Source of the DNA: Barthelona sp. PCE
Taxonomy: Eukaryota; Metamonada: BaSk clade
Direction: 5' to 3'
NCBI GenBank assembly: GCA_040285745.1
Contig: JAUFOR010000005.1
Coordinates: forward strand, 62,001 to 126,000
Length of the DNA stretch: 64,000 bases
Part shown: positions 10,901 to 18,943 of the stretch, piece by piece
Position numbering within the stretch: position 1 is the stretch's first letter
Layout: each line of letters starts with the position of its first letter
Notes under the pieces: generated by a model
Seen by the model: the letters and a program-made list of their open reading frames with translations, nothing else
What the model was told of the DNA's origin: nothing
Database searches by the model: none
Translations under genes and position numbers: made by a program

Positions 10901-12862
10901 ATTGTTAGAGGAAGTGGATGATGTTACAGATCCCTTAGCAATAATATACGCTGCAGGTGTAACATGTGTAAGTGGGAATATGTCAGCATATGCATATCTA
11001 AAATTGGGTGATACTAATGTAGAAGTGGTAGCCCAACTTCCAAATTGCATTTCTGTTCCTGAAGTATATATGGGATCAGCTGATTGGAAAGTAATTGTAT
11101 TAGTTGATGATGATCCATGACCATAACACACTGTAATAGTATAAGTGACCAAAGGATCAAATATATAATCAGTGAGTTGATGATCTGCTTGACATGGAAG
11201 TTGGGCAGGATATTCTATGAAACCCACTGCAACATTCCATCCATACTTTCCGTTTTCTAATGTAGTCACGGCTTTAATTCTTTTGTTTGGCATTCTGATG
11301 GAAAAAATGTAACCAAAAATTTGGTTTGTTTGGGAAAGATAAACAGTCTTTGAAGTAGAAAAATAGTATGGACCTATGGGTATCATATAAAGAGGATAAA
11401 ATTCTACTGCCACGACAACAGAACCTTGGGCTCCAATATATACAAGCTCACCTGCATTAACAATCACACTTCGTTGGTAATCATTATATGATGATGAATA
11501 ATCAGAGGTGGGATAAGTACAACCTGATAAATCCATGTAATCATTAAAAGTTGTCAACTCTGAAGTCGGTGAACCATGCCCGTATAAAGTACACATTCCC
11601 ATTAGGTAATAATTTGACTGATCTTCCATTGATAAAACTAAAGCTACGGTCTTTTCTTCATAATCAAAGTAATTAAAAGTCAAATCGTGTCTTGTTACAA
11701 AAGAGCCATGAAGTTTTTTTTCAATAAGAGGATAACAATTGGTTGTAAGATATCTTGTTGTTGATTCTGACTCAGTACGATGTAAAACAGCATAAACACC
11801 ATGCTCTCCTCCAATTAGATGATGTAATTTTGCAGGAAGACCTTGTCTTTGCACTATAAATGTACCGTATTGACCAACCGTACAAACTCTATTAGGAGGA
11901 CAAAAAACAACAGTGTCTTTACGATAAGCAATGAAACTTCTTTCACCCACTCGATCAAATAAATTCTTTCCTGAAGGAGTTACTGAAGATAGACCATTTG
12001 ATGTAACAATTTCACGATACAAACATGAAAAGAAATTTGGTTGACTATCACCAGGTTCAAAGTGAAAAACTATATTAGAATCAACATTTAGTTCCGTTGG
12101 AGCTGTAGAGAAGTTACAATAAGGATAATAAAACACTTTAAATCCATAACTATAGAAAGATCTAATAGCAACCATTCCAGAATGAAAAATTGAGGTAATA
12201 TATCGTGATTTAATAACTGCATCAAAGCTACTCTTACTAGGGAAAAGTAAAGAAAATAGATGTTCTTTCATATCATTAGAGGGTTCTGAGGAAAAAAGAT
12301 AAAAACCATAAAACTGAGAATATTTTAGTTTCCAAGTATTCGTTCCATCATAAAAGCTTGAATGAAGAGTATAAACAGTATCTGTATCCAATATAGATGT
12401 ATCTATTGTAAGAATGTCACCAGAAAAAACATTAGTTGCTAATGTTTGGACGAATTCAGATCCTTTAAATAGATCAACCTTGATTGGGAAGTTGTGTAAA
12501 ACATCAAAGTTAATACCTTTTTCAACATTGACTGAAACAGCAACCTTTAAAGAAGTTGTTGAGGTTTTCTCAAAAAGTGATTTTAAAGAGGTTTCATAAC
12601 CAAGCCAAGGGGCAGTGGAATAGACAGCGTCAGTAAGAGTCACATTACACAGTCGACCACCGAATCCTGTCGTGCACTCACAATATGCATTATTCGTGAG
12701 TATTCCGTTATCACAAGTTGGAACACAATTCAAAGAACAGCTCAACCCGGAATCAATAATGTCTGAAGATGTGCAAACTGCTAAGATTGCAGCAAAAAAA
12801 AGTAAAAAGTTAAGAGTTTTCCGTTCTCCGCTGATTATGGATCCAGCTCTGAATTGTTTCAT
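1907..12862 (-). CDS. Giant type I surface protein: EGF modules, REJ-like and GPS-like regions, kelch-like repeats, one TM
   Basis: 3,651 residues from the ATG at 12862; the frame runs further upstream only to a TTG. An N-terminal hydrophobic segment (about residues 17-33) looks like a signal peptide. In order: one EGF-like module (about 35-70), a large beta-rich ectodomain, another EGF-like module and Cys-rich clusters up to about residue 1100, a REJ-like region (about 1600-2150, with a Tyr-Ser-Trp-Ala-Cys motif near 1766), a GPS-like Cys/Trp pattern (about 2443-2478), about a dozen tandem EGF/laminin-type modules (2480-3004), a kelch-like propeller region (3020-3560), a single membrane helix (about 3589-3611) and a short tail. 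REJ followed by GPS is known from polycystin and sperm-receptor relatives. Inferred role: adhesion or surface recognition. The canonical GPS His-Leu/Thr cleavage site is not seen. Base composition changes along the gene. Confidence 0.92.
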   Translation of the reverse strand: MKQFRAGSIISGERKTLNFLLFFAAILAVCTSSDIIDSGLSCSLNCVPTCDNGILTNNAYCECTTGFGGRLCNVTLTDAVYSTAPWLGYETSLKSLFEKTSTTSLKVAVSVNVEKGINFDVLHNFPIKVDLFKGSEFVQTLATNVFSGDILTIDTSILDTDTVYTLHSSFYDGTNTWKLKYSQFYGFYLFSSEPSNDMKEHLFSLLFPSKSSFDAVIKSRYITSIFHSGMVAIRSFYSYGFKVFYYPYCNFSTAPTELNVDSNIVFHFEPGDSQPNFFSCLYREIVTSNGLSSVTPSGKNLFDRVGERSFIAYRKDTVVFCPPNRVCTVGQYGTFIVQRQGLPAKLHHLIGGEHGVYAVLHRTESESTTRYLTTNCYPLIEKKLHGSFVTRHDLTFNYFDYEEKTVALVLSMEDQSNYYLMGMCTLYGHGSPTSELTTFNDYMDLSGCTYPTSDYSSSYNDYQRSVIVNAGELVYIGAQGSVVVAVEFYPLYMIPIGPYYFSTSKTVYLSQTNQIFGYIFSIRMPNKRIKAVTTLENGKYGWNVAVGFIEYPAQLPCQADHQLTDYIFDPLVTYTITVCYGHGSSSTNTITFQSADPIYTSGTEMQFGSWATTSTLVSPNFRYAYADIFPLTHVTPAAYIIAKGSVTSSTSSNNGFLYATRKDGTTFKTLDWAAFWRQADDQDQPMVGYDDKKLGLNVMSNLGSPAIGAFNASFASFTYSSGHNQGFDLEESTDFCRTGTGNSAGVDRCTCGDDFYGDNCQYMIIDGEATSDWTYTVARDTRYLPNVFKFTPQALATVRNVKALYNVSVPLYIKVKFPYVTEDRVNFGHISVSTFEPRTYYDGEFSLTTIGDYLLNKDTTGMGDVYQMVNIPLDTDDDVYVLTQFGMVGAEISVGFECAANCHGIGICGYDGSCSDCAHADRFCNADFYPSGCPPGKYIKQDDGSCEPVCDELPDNADCVAPDVFVCKGGYELNADETLCVEACTLDCVINSKCVRHNVSYQECVPKDGYKWVDIAEQTLGVEPICANGCPKNSRCNAPDTCACMPDYSYDQSSGACEPNIDFDFTVSAPYYEVFNGKTSYYRSGDTISGTIQASFNDRPIAYFQASILYMQLSCNSGKNNKIFTTGVFSKNGKYNYGFKLDSFGVCELNLIHKQKTVGKARIFVGYSPDFTNKARILKRDTSFSVYGYAFDNVLKTNIPKDYSALNYINGDFVLEIDCDSYITSPFSLNTVVNFIELGQYDHNMEDYYTCDVKLHKDGVYFVDEIVRSKLNYSMEFVNVNGKQPFKFVEGYSRRVGLSSHRNEHDLNIDVFFDGDIKSNCNVDLRIVRCYHDEIGVLQFCNNPTEWASTITEKIVLGHSKHYSHWVDVVVYGCTGDVGQPTTDTIGNIIVKTRPDSIAEEWAAVSKHPCVLIDAFTSIEMIDSSYLKVETAFDHSTVRHSFSSAQYIVPWNVEKNINPARPECQESRFGDFIGNNLYVRYSLRSRDLAINYPFKAVFKDGRYSYNVERYSKADDQKQFYLEVADFDFTEFEISESSLCGETLFQGKNWTTEPYVKVGMLCNDPFTIELRSEGGSTLQSASAMSDIDFASLTPNTYQLYVSRTDMFGTTRENTCNFKVQNENYCARIYFSNFRVVKNNRPSLTYHYSHRNLYDFVGVDIEQISGPQNVTFEFEAFRHIIRNKGQFMLPGTYHFGHNITLTKKSDNSNCMRELKSFSFKVEYPEITVKPKKTHVTTSMSDPLTVNHIVYDKLYGTSDGFTYSWACRAYNETRMRYDNELCDTIMPGIKSRALILQPEQLALLEDNTNMYLDFIVSHNDTGRSTKVKILVRVFDNVAYGAFDAVISLSRIGDVRRISPHSANVFFDMVPRNPGTKLNTCTYKALEVSGAVANKNLYDWGDMELDAVAKVSIAEEFFNLKLKVAKYERSWSFFNVKKPVEDTVYLTETFKETKRLGIRNYGLFACSSYKFEATCNVGGGRSSKDEWEFATYCPDTSGYFNVTKLDGSRYQMVFKPSFGEKGREWANDLVKGTSVIARPDVSYTYTYINPVTHRRTVMLQSDNVRSSFITPPLPFANVNVTFGIEVTDKSYDIKSVRTLDVEMSAPEPAPLYIDNSNEISAASTLVRDMNKALTDPAKQASQNVHLKDLTKGLKTVFQQPPVERSFWSKLWNKRRVNRITASFLDVGGVPRNSGSSGNDTIDFTDEEIDAMTTEELMPIIDLASLYSMYDELGVISPIDIVSNLLAMVDSDSSTALMPTVLDLCDYLPYTFLDEDTDAVKEATGESLMTLVNTMLTTLKDRQFENETVLEWAHEVAVSGFNLMARYSNEQEGDVFDGSLINAAFVKDNIADLVNMTESTFTFTGDSETDDDRELTVGYMTVPFAGSHFEYVEGLIGFSDVFSLKLQYQNTELEISDVDLTSISFGLPIVGSYEKNITASDITVMRFDGETWVPAQCSVTYAPFASSVSFTCTETGAFAAFITKSMSCGSTFFGEDCDECVRNHYGEHCEPCPLESPNGICDAGISGTGALVCVSDAYSGELCDTCNSGYYEQGSACITCPPCERGTCLDGTGNGTCQCEQYFTGTLCNMCEFGRTGTDCDECIPKYYSSECIAAGACIHGTLFDGFNGNGSCVCNEGYTGADCSETDSGYYGPNAVPCRSCENGGTCDDGTSGSGMCLCPAGYNPGTNCSTCMPGYVGASCELARDCGPGGVVFDGITGNNTCLCATGFNSSAGGVCDVCESNRFGAACTVCPSCDNGHCSDTASGDGKCICDEYWSGALCDECIPGRRGSDCSLCMEGLVVDSNDECVLCDAGYFGAKCEKCPACVHGTCNDTITGDGMCLCDEGTTGGLCDQTLPGYRIENNTVIKTCLIDCQGNSFCNESLSDPICVCRAGWSGANCDVPVCNDCAGNCVAPDTCVCSGTFTGASCDECKNGWEGDLCNVPICNSTCVHGTCVAPERCECDADFRGVLCDEAIPKCPICPTNGFCNKDKECQCKHGWTGDECDEQVTLDESNSVFYKRINNFDSEPVLSVIIGNNTYVILDDAEIHRITNNEDEKISEALEGDVVHVFVQEEFAIYHDDVVKVFSFSAKEWEPVSAPSNGAISIAPNSIGIGVVDGILFVGSNHVFMDMPSMNLSTVNITDSPNLGPSAIFDAKSTRHSNVVVHADTQLKLYGYLPDNRWVTYDPIDIECPAISVNIFDNDVIIVCPTLNATHAAIVNVSENSHTIEYIQTDTTLLSAGHLTIDDDGLTIVGQHSTTTIGTKPPVEVDPFAVEATAPQTVSGDILVSYDGDLFIVSDIMPYVKRYVEADDRWDEYTMSVTTTATDFIGNCAASRASTTGTTTRIVCVDADQKATLQVLTVDWELSTIYMDSIPIASDVAELSDASLAASETHFFIMGKTAHSSLLFKIDNVFMSTLTVSLKDTVPAAASTIVVDDDIYMFGGKPVTQVMYVVNTRSGVVTKNDVNDAHVAFAGLTGGWKFGSKLATYGTNPVTGTTVGFVIDTETLDVLRLPAELGGVSLDGKVVKSLGPRTGGSALVLLADDMAGTNPSVVEFTFYDVCGVQSSSGSVCNVETGTYVTDPEPEPEKETSYFGIIMIAIFITIFVIGAIYMNKKVEEKPEMDLYAPNFMQMEMNPSQTRLPFSAEVQRSAEL

Positions 12863-13097
12863 TAAAATGCAACTTTTGAATCCAAGAATAAGATGTAAAA
12901 GGGTTATATGCAATAAGTGCGTTTGTAGAACTGAAAGATGTAATTATTCGTTTTTCTCACTTGTCTGAACTTTTTTTTTAACTTTTACCATGGCAGAAGT
13001 ACAAGAAAACAATTTATTGAAAGAAAAAAAAATCTCACTTTAAAGTATGCAGACGTTTTTCAATGTTTTCGCATTATACAAAGAATATGAGTCACAT

Positions 13098-13110
13098 ACA
13101 CACACACACA
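13098..13110. repeat. Short (AC)n microsatellite
   Basis: An uninterrupted run of AC dinucleotides in the 296-bp spacer between the giant surface-protein gene and the 3' end of the next minus-strand gene. It is too short to imply function but is a likely length polymorphism. Confidence 0.8.
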
Positions 13111-13158
13111 TTAACTTACAGGAATGTGAAAAAACGAGTTCAGTCAAACGTCCTCTAC

Positions 13159-14970
13159 TTACAACATATCCAGGTCATTGTGAATAAAAAAATCAGCTGA
13201 TGATAAAAAATCCAACATATTAACATTCACCGTTGTCTTCACCACAGTATGATCATTAACATTCAACTTAAAACGGTCATATTCAAACTTAAAATCTAAC
13301 ATAATTGCATGTACCACACATAAATCATACATTTCAACTACATATACATTTTCACTCCACCGGTTTTGAATATTAAGGAATGGTACTTCCCATTCCAGAT
13401 CAATAATAACGTCACTAACACGATACATCTTACCACAATGCGTTAGATGTGCTGAATCAATCCACATGCATTCTCCTGATTCAATATACATTGGAAAAGG
13501 AATCTTTTTGATTGTGTTAGATTGAACATCCCAAATCAAAACACAAGCTGATAATTCATCTTCATCATCATAATACTTAGCAAATACAACAGTTGGATTA
13601 AATTGATTGGAAAAAAATTTCACACAATCAAAATCAAGCAACTCACACTCTGTCAAATCATCAATTTTTAGGAAGGTTAAACTGTTCATTTTATGAAGCA
13701 TCACAATATTACCACATAACAAAACATCAGCAACATGATTTGAATACTCACCGTGTTGAGTACACAGCAGTCCTTCCAAGTTTTCTGCAACAAAACCGTA
13801 TTCATTAGCATCAATATGTATTAAATGGGGATCATTGGTCTCATATGAATGTAAAACCTCACATGTGCCGACATCAACAACCTCTATCGTGGTACCTCTG
13901 AACTGAACATACTGATTTCCATGAATACAACACAATTTTTTTTTTTCACAATTACTTTCAGTATGCTTCTTACTGAATAAATTAACACAATTATCCCAAA
14001 ATGAAAAACATATGATACATCCCAAGGCCGATAAATAAGGTAAACTATAATTATTTTTATCAAGTAAAACATTTCTAGTAGAAAGAGCAAATACTGTATT
14101 CCTTGTTTCATGAAAACTAACAACATCTGTTGTACCCAATCTTTCACTAACGCATAATAAATCCGTACTGAACGCTATTATTTTTCCTGTTGGACGCAAT
14201 GTAGCATCATAATGAAAAGAACCATTGTTCAAATCAATGCTGAATATTTGTTGACCAGTAAAGAAGTAGTAATTTCCGTTAGAGTGGTACATACAGATTA
14301 AATCTCTGTACAATGCTGGTATCTTAAAGATTTCAGGCTCAACGTATGGAGAACCATCACTATCAACACTTATGAATTGTATTTGATTAATGTAAACGAT
14401 TGCTTCTATATGCGTGGGGTGATTAACAACACGTACAATGTTTTTTGTTACATGACTTTCTATAAAATAATCAGGAAATTCCATAATTTTTTCACACAGT
14501 TCACCATATGAATTCAAGTATATACATAAATAATCATCGTTCGCTAACTTATAGTAGGTACAATTCGAGTACTTTTGAGATATCGGTGATCCTTCAATAA
14601 TACACACTATATCTTCCGTTTCCATGTTAATGATAGAAAAAGAATTATGACCTTCACTTTGTAAAACAAATTTATCACCGAATACTGTTCTCAATCTGTA
14701 TTTCCTTTCATATTCAATGTAAAGAAAGAAAGAATCATCTTTATACTTCCATATTTGAACGCCTTTTCTTGTATTTCTATAGCAAGTGTTTGTAGAACAC
14801 TTACTGCTTTTCAAGCTAATCATTTCACAATATTTTGTTCCTGGAATTGGATCATAAGACACCAAAAATGTGTTAACATCACATATTTGCTGGAGAACAT
14901 AAAACTTCCCATTTAAAAGTGGCTCAAGAACCATGTCCCCCTTCGTTGCAATCGATCTTAATCGAGGCAT
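13159..14970 (-). CDS. Beta-propeller-like family protein (copy C, 603 aa)
   Basis: The protein is 603 residues from an ATG and begins Met-Pro-Arg, as do two other members of this family in the window. It is soluble-looking: no signal peptide, no membrane helix, repeated short beta strands. It is clearly homologous to the 19308-21197 protein in the same orientation, sharing a Cys-x-x-Cys-Phe-Ser-Phe-Trp motif, an Ile-Glu-Val-Val-Asp element followed by Val-Leu-His-Ser, and a related C-terminus (Leu-Asn-Val-x-Asp-x-Thr). The two tandem paralogues flank the transposase-like gene at 15455-18943. I do not recognise the family; a cytosolic propeller scaffold is an inference from strand pattern only. 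Confidence 0.85.
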   Translation of the reverse strand: MPRLRSIATKGDMVLEPLLNGKFYVLQQICDVNTFLVSYDPIPGTKYCEMISLKSSKCSTNTCYRNTRKGVQIWKYKDDSFFLYIEYERKYRLRTVFGDKFVLQSEGHNSFSIINMETEDIVCIIEGSPISQKYSNCTYYKLANDDYLCIYLNSYGELCEKIMEFPDYFIESHVTKNIVRVVNHPTHIEAIVYINQIQFISVDSDGSPYVEPEIFKIPALYRDLICMYHSNGNYYFFTGQQIFSIDLNNGSFHYDATLRPTGKIIAFSTDLLCVSERLGTTDVVSFHETRNTVFALSTRNVLLDKNNYSLPYLSALGCIICFSFWDNCVNLFSKKHTESNCEKKKLCCIHGNQYVQFRGTTIEVVDVGTCEVLHSYETNDPHLIHIDANEYGFVAENLEGLLCTQHGEYSNHVADVLLCGNIVMLHKMNSLTFLKIDDLTECELLDFDCVKFFSNQFNPTVVFAKYYDDEDELSACVLIWDVQSNTIKKIPFPMYIESGECMWIDSAHLTHCGKMYRVSDVIIDLEWEVPFLNIQNRWSENVYVVEMYDLCVVHAIMLDFKFEYDRFKLNVNDHTVVKTTVNVNMLDFLSSADFFIHNDLDML

Positions 14971-15055
14971 TGTTGATGAGGAAAAAAAACACTATAATAG
15001 GGATTCAAGTTGTGCCGTGGAGGGTAATAAATTCAAAATTTAGGGAGGATCACTT

Positions 15056-15319
15056 GTGACTTACATTGAATATGTGAAAAATGAAGTTAAGGAAGAATAC
15101 TCTACATTGTTAACTAACGCTGACAAATGTGCTTCCGCATTGCATGAACTTGATGTATCACCGGAGTCTTTCTTTAATTTTTCATTAACCCCGGAAGAAA
15201 TAACCATAAAGCAGAGCATATGCGAACTAGAAAAGGCTATGGAATTTGTTAAGAAAATTGATGGAATTATTCAAGAATTTGAGTTAAGCGACACATTGAG
15301 CTCAACTTTTGCCACTTAG
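15056..15319 (+). CDS. Small helical protein, N-terminus unresolved
   Basis: This open frame encodes 87 residues rich in Glu, Lys and Leu with a predicted C-terminal amphipathic helix, then TAG. It has no ATG at its beginning: the first codon of the frame's open part that could initiate is GTG, with an in-frame TAG just upstream at 15041. A possible solution is an upstream exon starting at the ATG at 14976, joined in frame if 15024-15043 (GT...AG, 20 nt) is removed. That ATG lies only 5 bp from the divergent start at 14970, so this is doubtful. It could also be a relic. No family is recognised. Confidence 0.35.
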   Translation: MTYIEYVKNEVKEEYSTLLTNADKCASALHELDVSPESFFNFSLTPEEITIKQSICELEKAMEFVKKIDGIIQEFELSDTLSSTFAT

Positions 15320-15454
15320 GGTTAGGCAAATATAGATTATAGATTTACTAATGTCGTAACATTGAATGATAGGGAACGCTAATGTAAAATAGGTTTTGAA
15401 TATAGGTAGTTGCAGCAGTTGAAAAAAAGGTGTCTAAACATCGTAAACATATAT

Positions 15455-18400
15455 TTATTGTTGTGTTATTGTCATATATGGTAACTCAGGTGTTCCTGGA
15501 ACGACACGACCCAAAAATAAACCATAATAATTATCGTCTCCAATTCGTTGTTGATTATAACTAATTTCATTCTTCAATCTACTGAAAGCACTTTCAACAG
15601 CGCTGTTAGAGGGTGAGTAGAATTTGAAAGGAGTAAGGAAATTTTTAAAGCTCGATTGAAGATAACTTGGCAGTGCAGTGTAACCCCTAACTAAGGCTAT
15701 ACGGATCATTTCCGAATTGACAAACTTAGAGTGACCTTCATCTTCATCAAAAAACTCTCGAACACTATCATTATTTAAATAATCCAGAGCATCGTCAACC
15801 GTTCTTGCAGATTGCCGTTCTGAAGATGTCCTCTGTAATTGGCGCGGTAGTTCCATTACGTTAGCAGAGCTCTCTGCAGCAATTCTAACTTTTGATTTAT
15901 AATATTCGGATGCAGTGAAATATTGTTGACGATTATTCTGCTCCAAATCTAGTTTTAGTGGTTCTTCTGGCGGCATAATGGGATCATTAGGTGAGTAAGC
16001 AAAGTGTTTGGAATCTTGTAGCACACATGCAATATAACCAACCAAACCTCTCACCTTTTCACCCCTGTTTTCGGCATAATAGACATAACCCAAAGCATAC
16101 TGAGACCAATTTGTGAAGTGGGAGGTATCAAAACAACCTGTTGTTGTGTTGGGTTTCTGTTTATCAGGGTTCAATCTTGATCGAAGGAAATGGTAACACA
16201 TAGTTACTTTGAGTCCGTTAAGAGTTTCTGTTGTCAAATCTTTATCAACATATTTGATGCTCAACTGGGAGAGATAATTAGCTGTAGCTGTAACACCAAA
16301 ATCAAAACCACTTAACAAAACTGAATCTAAATCACACATCAAAAAAGCTACTAATGCTTGAGCTTGAATGAATTTCTCACTCAAATATCGAACAACATAC
16401 ATCTCCAAGGCATTTGTGTAACGTAAAACAAAACTATTGTTGGCGAACCTCTCCTTCAAAAACGTTAAAACTACAAGCATTTGTGAAATCTCACAGTAAA
16501 CATTCAACACGCTGTATCGAGCAGAGTAAGCAATACGCTGAATCAAAATAAATCTCTCCATAATTGTCCTGTATATCTTACTGCATTCCCAAAGATCCTC
16601 TCCTAGTTTGAACTCTTCTTTCAATTCATCGGGCTGACATTGTTTAGTGAATACACGGAAGAAGTCTTCAGTTGCTTCCCAACGCACATTATCTAACTTA
16701 TTATCATCATTTTTAAAAAATATCTTCCACAACTCAACATTGATCAACGATTGAACAAATGCGAAGAACTTGAGTTCCACGTGTTCCTTCTGTATGATTG
16801 ATGCCATGGTAATAATGGGAATGTTGCAATGTATGTATGAGAATTTTTTGTATCTATCATACATCTCCTTCAGTCTATCTGAATCTTCAATTTCAACACC
16901 TGCCTCGTTTATGATCTTGTCATTAACCCTCAGACCCATATATTTCCTATCTTGCCCGAGCTCTTTGAGTACTTGAAGCTTGCGATTCTCATACCCCATT
17001 AAAAAATCTTCACAAATCATAGGGTTGCTCTCCAACTCTGCATCTGAAGGCTCAATGACTTCACAATCAACCTTATTGTTCCAACGATTGATAGGGTTTT
17101 TCTCGATGCTAATTCCTGCATTACGGAATGTCTTCAAAAGACAAATAGATTTAACTTTTTTGAAGTAGTTTGAATCTATACTGGGAACACTTGCACCATC
17201 ATTGAAATAGTTTAAGATCAACCGAAATTCAGCTAAAAGACTTTTTTGTCCGTTGGTAATCATTTCTCCTAACTCCTTCCAATTCATAACGTTAAATAAA
17301 TTAGACCAGCATCTTTCTGCATCCTCTAATTCGAGGTTAAACGTCATCGACTTGGTGATCAAGTTGTGCGATATGTGTGCAAAGCATGGAGAGTGCATAA
17401 ACTGTTGATGATGGCGGGATAGCATTTCACACAACACACACAGAATTTCACAATCAGTTCTAATGAAGATGCTCACATTTTCTTCAATAAATGATGATGC
17501 AAATGTTAATTCAATATCTCTTTTAGTATCCAATTTATACGTTACTTTCTCTGGAAAAGTGGATATGGTATTTTCTACCATTATTGGAGATTTTCCATGA
17601 AATAAGAAAGTAGGTAATGAATAAGTCTTCAAAATTCCTCTGTCAACTAAGAAATCAAGCAGCCAAATACCCAGATCATACGCCTTTTTTCCCGAAAAGG
17701 AGGTTCGGTGAAAAGGAGGCTCAGCATGATTACCAACGCCATTAATCCTTTGGCATAGGACAACATGGTTCTTATTTTTAAGCCAGTCAAGATATTTAAT
17801 AACATCTATTGTCATAGTGTTTTCTATAAAAACTTTAGTTTTCTCATTAAAAATTTCATGCTCTGGTGGAGGTACATTATGTTCACCAAAATCTGGCACA
17901 TCAAGCATGATGATGATATACTCACGATCATCTAAATTTGAAGCATCATACTGCAAACATATTGGCAAGTCTTTTTCAATAAAAATCTTAAACAACCATT
18001 CAGTGATAAATGCATGAAAATTAGGTATAATACGGATGTATTTATAGAATGTTTCCATCCCCCGCTTGGTGGTGAACTCCTCCTTAATACTTTCTTTCGC
18101 GTTCCTAAGACTATGTGCTAATACTAGCTTAGAGAAGTATCTGGAAACATGTTTGGAATTGTCATTAATCACATTTTCATTGTTAATTCTAACAGACATC
18201 GCTACTATATTCCTATTTTCGCATGTAGAAATATTTGAAAGAAAGGGATTATAAAGAATATTCGGGATTTCGCATTCAAACAACCTTTTGGCTACACTGT
18301 ACTTCAAACTATACACCTTTAACCAAAACTTTGCACAAAAAAAACTTGAACTCTTGTGGTACGATAAGGGTGGATTGTAAATCGCATCTTTAACCCTTTT

Positions 18401-18943
18401 TGTGATGTTCTTACCTTCATATTTAATTATTCTGTCGTTATTTGCGCAATCTATCAAAGTTTGGTAATCCTTTTTTAGCTTTTCAGAATAAGGGTAATTT
18501 GGGTTTTTGGCTATAGATGCACACAGTATTCTTAAACGATTTAGAAAAGGTAGCATGTTATATACAGCTTGCCCCGTTAATGGATCTATCAGCTTAAACA
18601 GCCAATTTTTGAGTGATATTGCATTTTTTTTGTATCTACCTACATCAGCACCATCCCTCAAAATGTTGTTAAAAAATGAGTCTTTGTTGGCAATAGGGAT
18701 CAGCCTGCAAGAGAAATCTTTATACGAACAGGGCAAATGTATTAAATTGTGAATATCAACCCTTTTCTTGAACTCTATACCTTGACTGTTATAAATCGCT
18801 TCCACAACAAGATCGTTAGTGCCTGGATCAGGTGCAGGGTTTTCATCGTTATATAGCGTAGGTTTTTGAATTTCATATTCTTCTTCAACCATTAAGAAGT
18901 TATCCTCTCTTGATATGAGCAGTTCTGAGAGAGGGTATGCCAT
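15455..18943 (-). CDS. hAT-like transposase (possibly domesticated), 1162 aa
   Basis: One uninterrupted frame from an ATG, 1,162 residues, longer than the usual 600-800 for hAT transposases. The C-terminus (about residues 1110-1150) has the pattern of the hAT dimerisation region: Ser-Asn-Ser-Ala-x-Glu-Ser-Ala-Phe-Ser, then a helix and an Arg-containing turn. In the middle, an Arg-Thr-Asp-Cys stretch followed by Pro-Cys-Phe-Ala-His-Ile-Ser-His-Asn-Leu-Ile resembles the hAT catalytic Asp with its conserved Cys-x-x-His. I saw no N-terminal BED zinc finger, and no terminal inverted repeats or 8-bp target duplications in the flanks by eye. The frame is intact while neighbouring frames are broken, consistent with a recent insertion or a host-retained gene. 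The family call is moderate. Confidence 0.55.
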   Translation of the reverse strand: MAYPLSELLISREDNFLMVEEEYEIQKPTLYNDENPAPDPGTNDLVVEAIYNSQGIEFKKRVDIHNLIHLPCSYKDFSCRLIPIANKDSFFNNILRDGADVGRYKKNAISLKNWLFKLIDPLTGQAVYNMLPFLNRLRILCASIAKNPNYPYSEKLKKDYQTLIDCANNDRIIKYEGKNITKRVKDAIYNPPLSYHKSSSFFCAKFWLKVYSLKYSVAKRLFECEIPNILYNPFLSNISTCENRNIVAMSVRINNENVINDNSKHVSRYFSKLVLAHSLRNAKESIKEEFTTKRGMETFYKYIRIIPNFHAFITEWLFKIFIEKDLPICLQYDASNLDDREYIIIMLDVPDFGEHNVPPPEHEIFNEKTKVFIENTMTIDVIKYLDWLKNKNHVVLCQRINGVGNHAEPPFHRTSFSGKKAYDLGIWLLDFLVDRGILKTYSLPTFLFHGKSPIMVENTISTFPEKVTYKLDTKRDIELTFASSFIEENVSIFIRTDCEILCVLCEMLSRHHQQFMHSPCFAHISHNLITKSMTFNLELEDAERCWSNLFNVMNWKELGEMITNGQKSLLAEFRLILNYFNDGASVPSIDSNYFKKVKSICLLKTFRNAGISIEKNPINRWNNKVDCEVIEPSDAELESNPMICEDFLMGYENRKLQVLKELGQDRKYMGLRVNDKIINEAGVEIEDSDRLKEMYDRYKKFSYIHCNIPIITMASIIQKEHVELKFFAFVQSLINVELWKIFFKNDDNKLDNVRWEATEDFFRVFTKQCQPDELKEEFKLGEDLWECSKIYRTIMERFILIQRIAYSARYSVLNVYCEISQMLVVLTFLKERFANNSFVLRYTNALEMYVVRYLSEKFIQAQALVAFLMCDLDSVLLSGFDFGVTATANYLSQLSIKYVDKDLTTETLNGLKVTMCYHFLRSRLNPDKQKPNTTTGCFDTSHFTNWSQYALGYVYYAENRGEKVRGLVGYIACVLQDSKHFAYSPNDPIMPPEEPLKLDLEQNNRQQYFTASEYYKSKVRIAAESSANVMELPRQLQRTSSERQSARTVDDALDYLNNDSVREFFDEDEGHSKFVNSEMIRIALVRGYTALPSYLQSSFKNFLTPFKFYSPSNSAVESAFSRLKNEISYNQQRIGDDNYYGLFLGRVVPGTPELPYMTITQQ

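Noticed and set aside
13098-13110. AC microsatellite as a regulatory element
   Set aside because: Only 13 bp, in a gap next to gene ends; no reason to assign a function.
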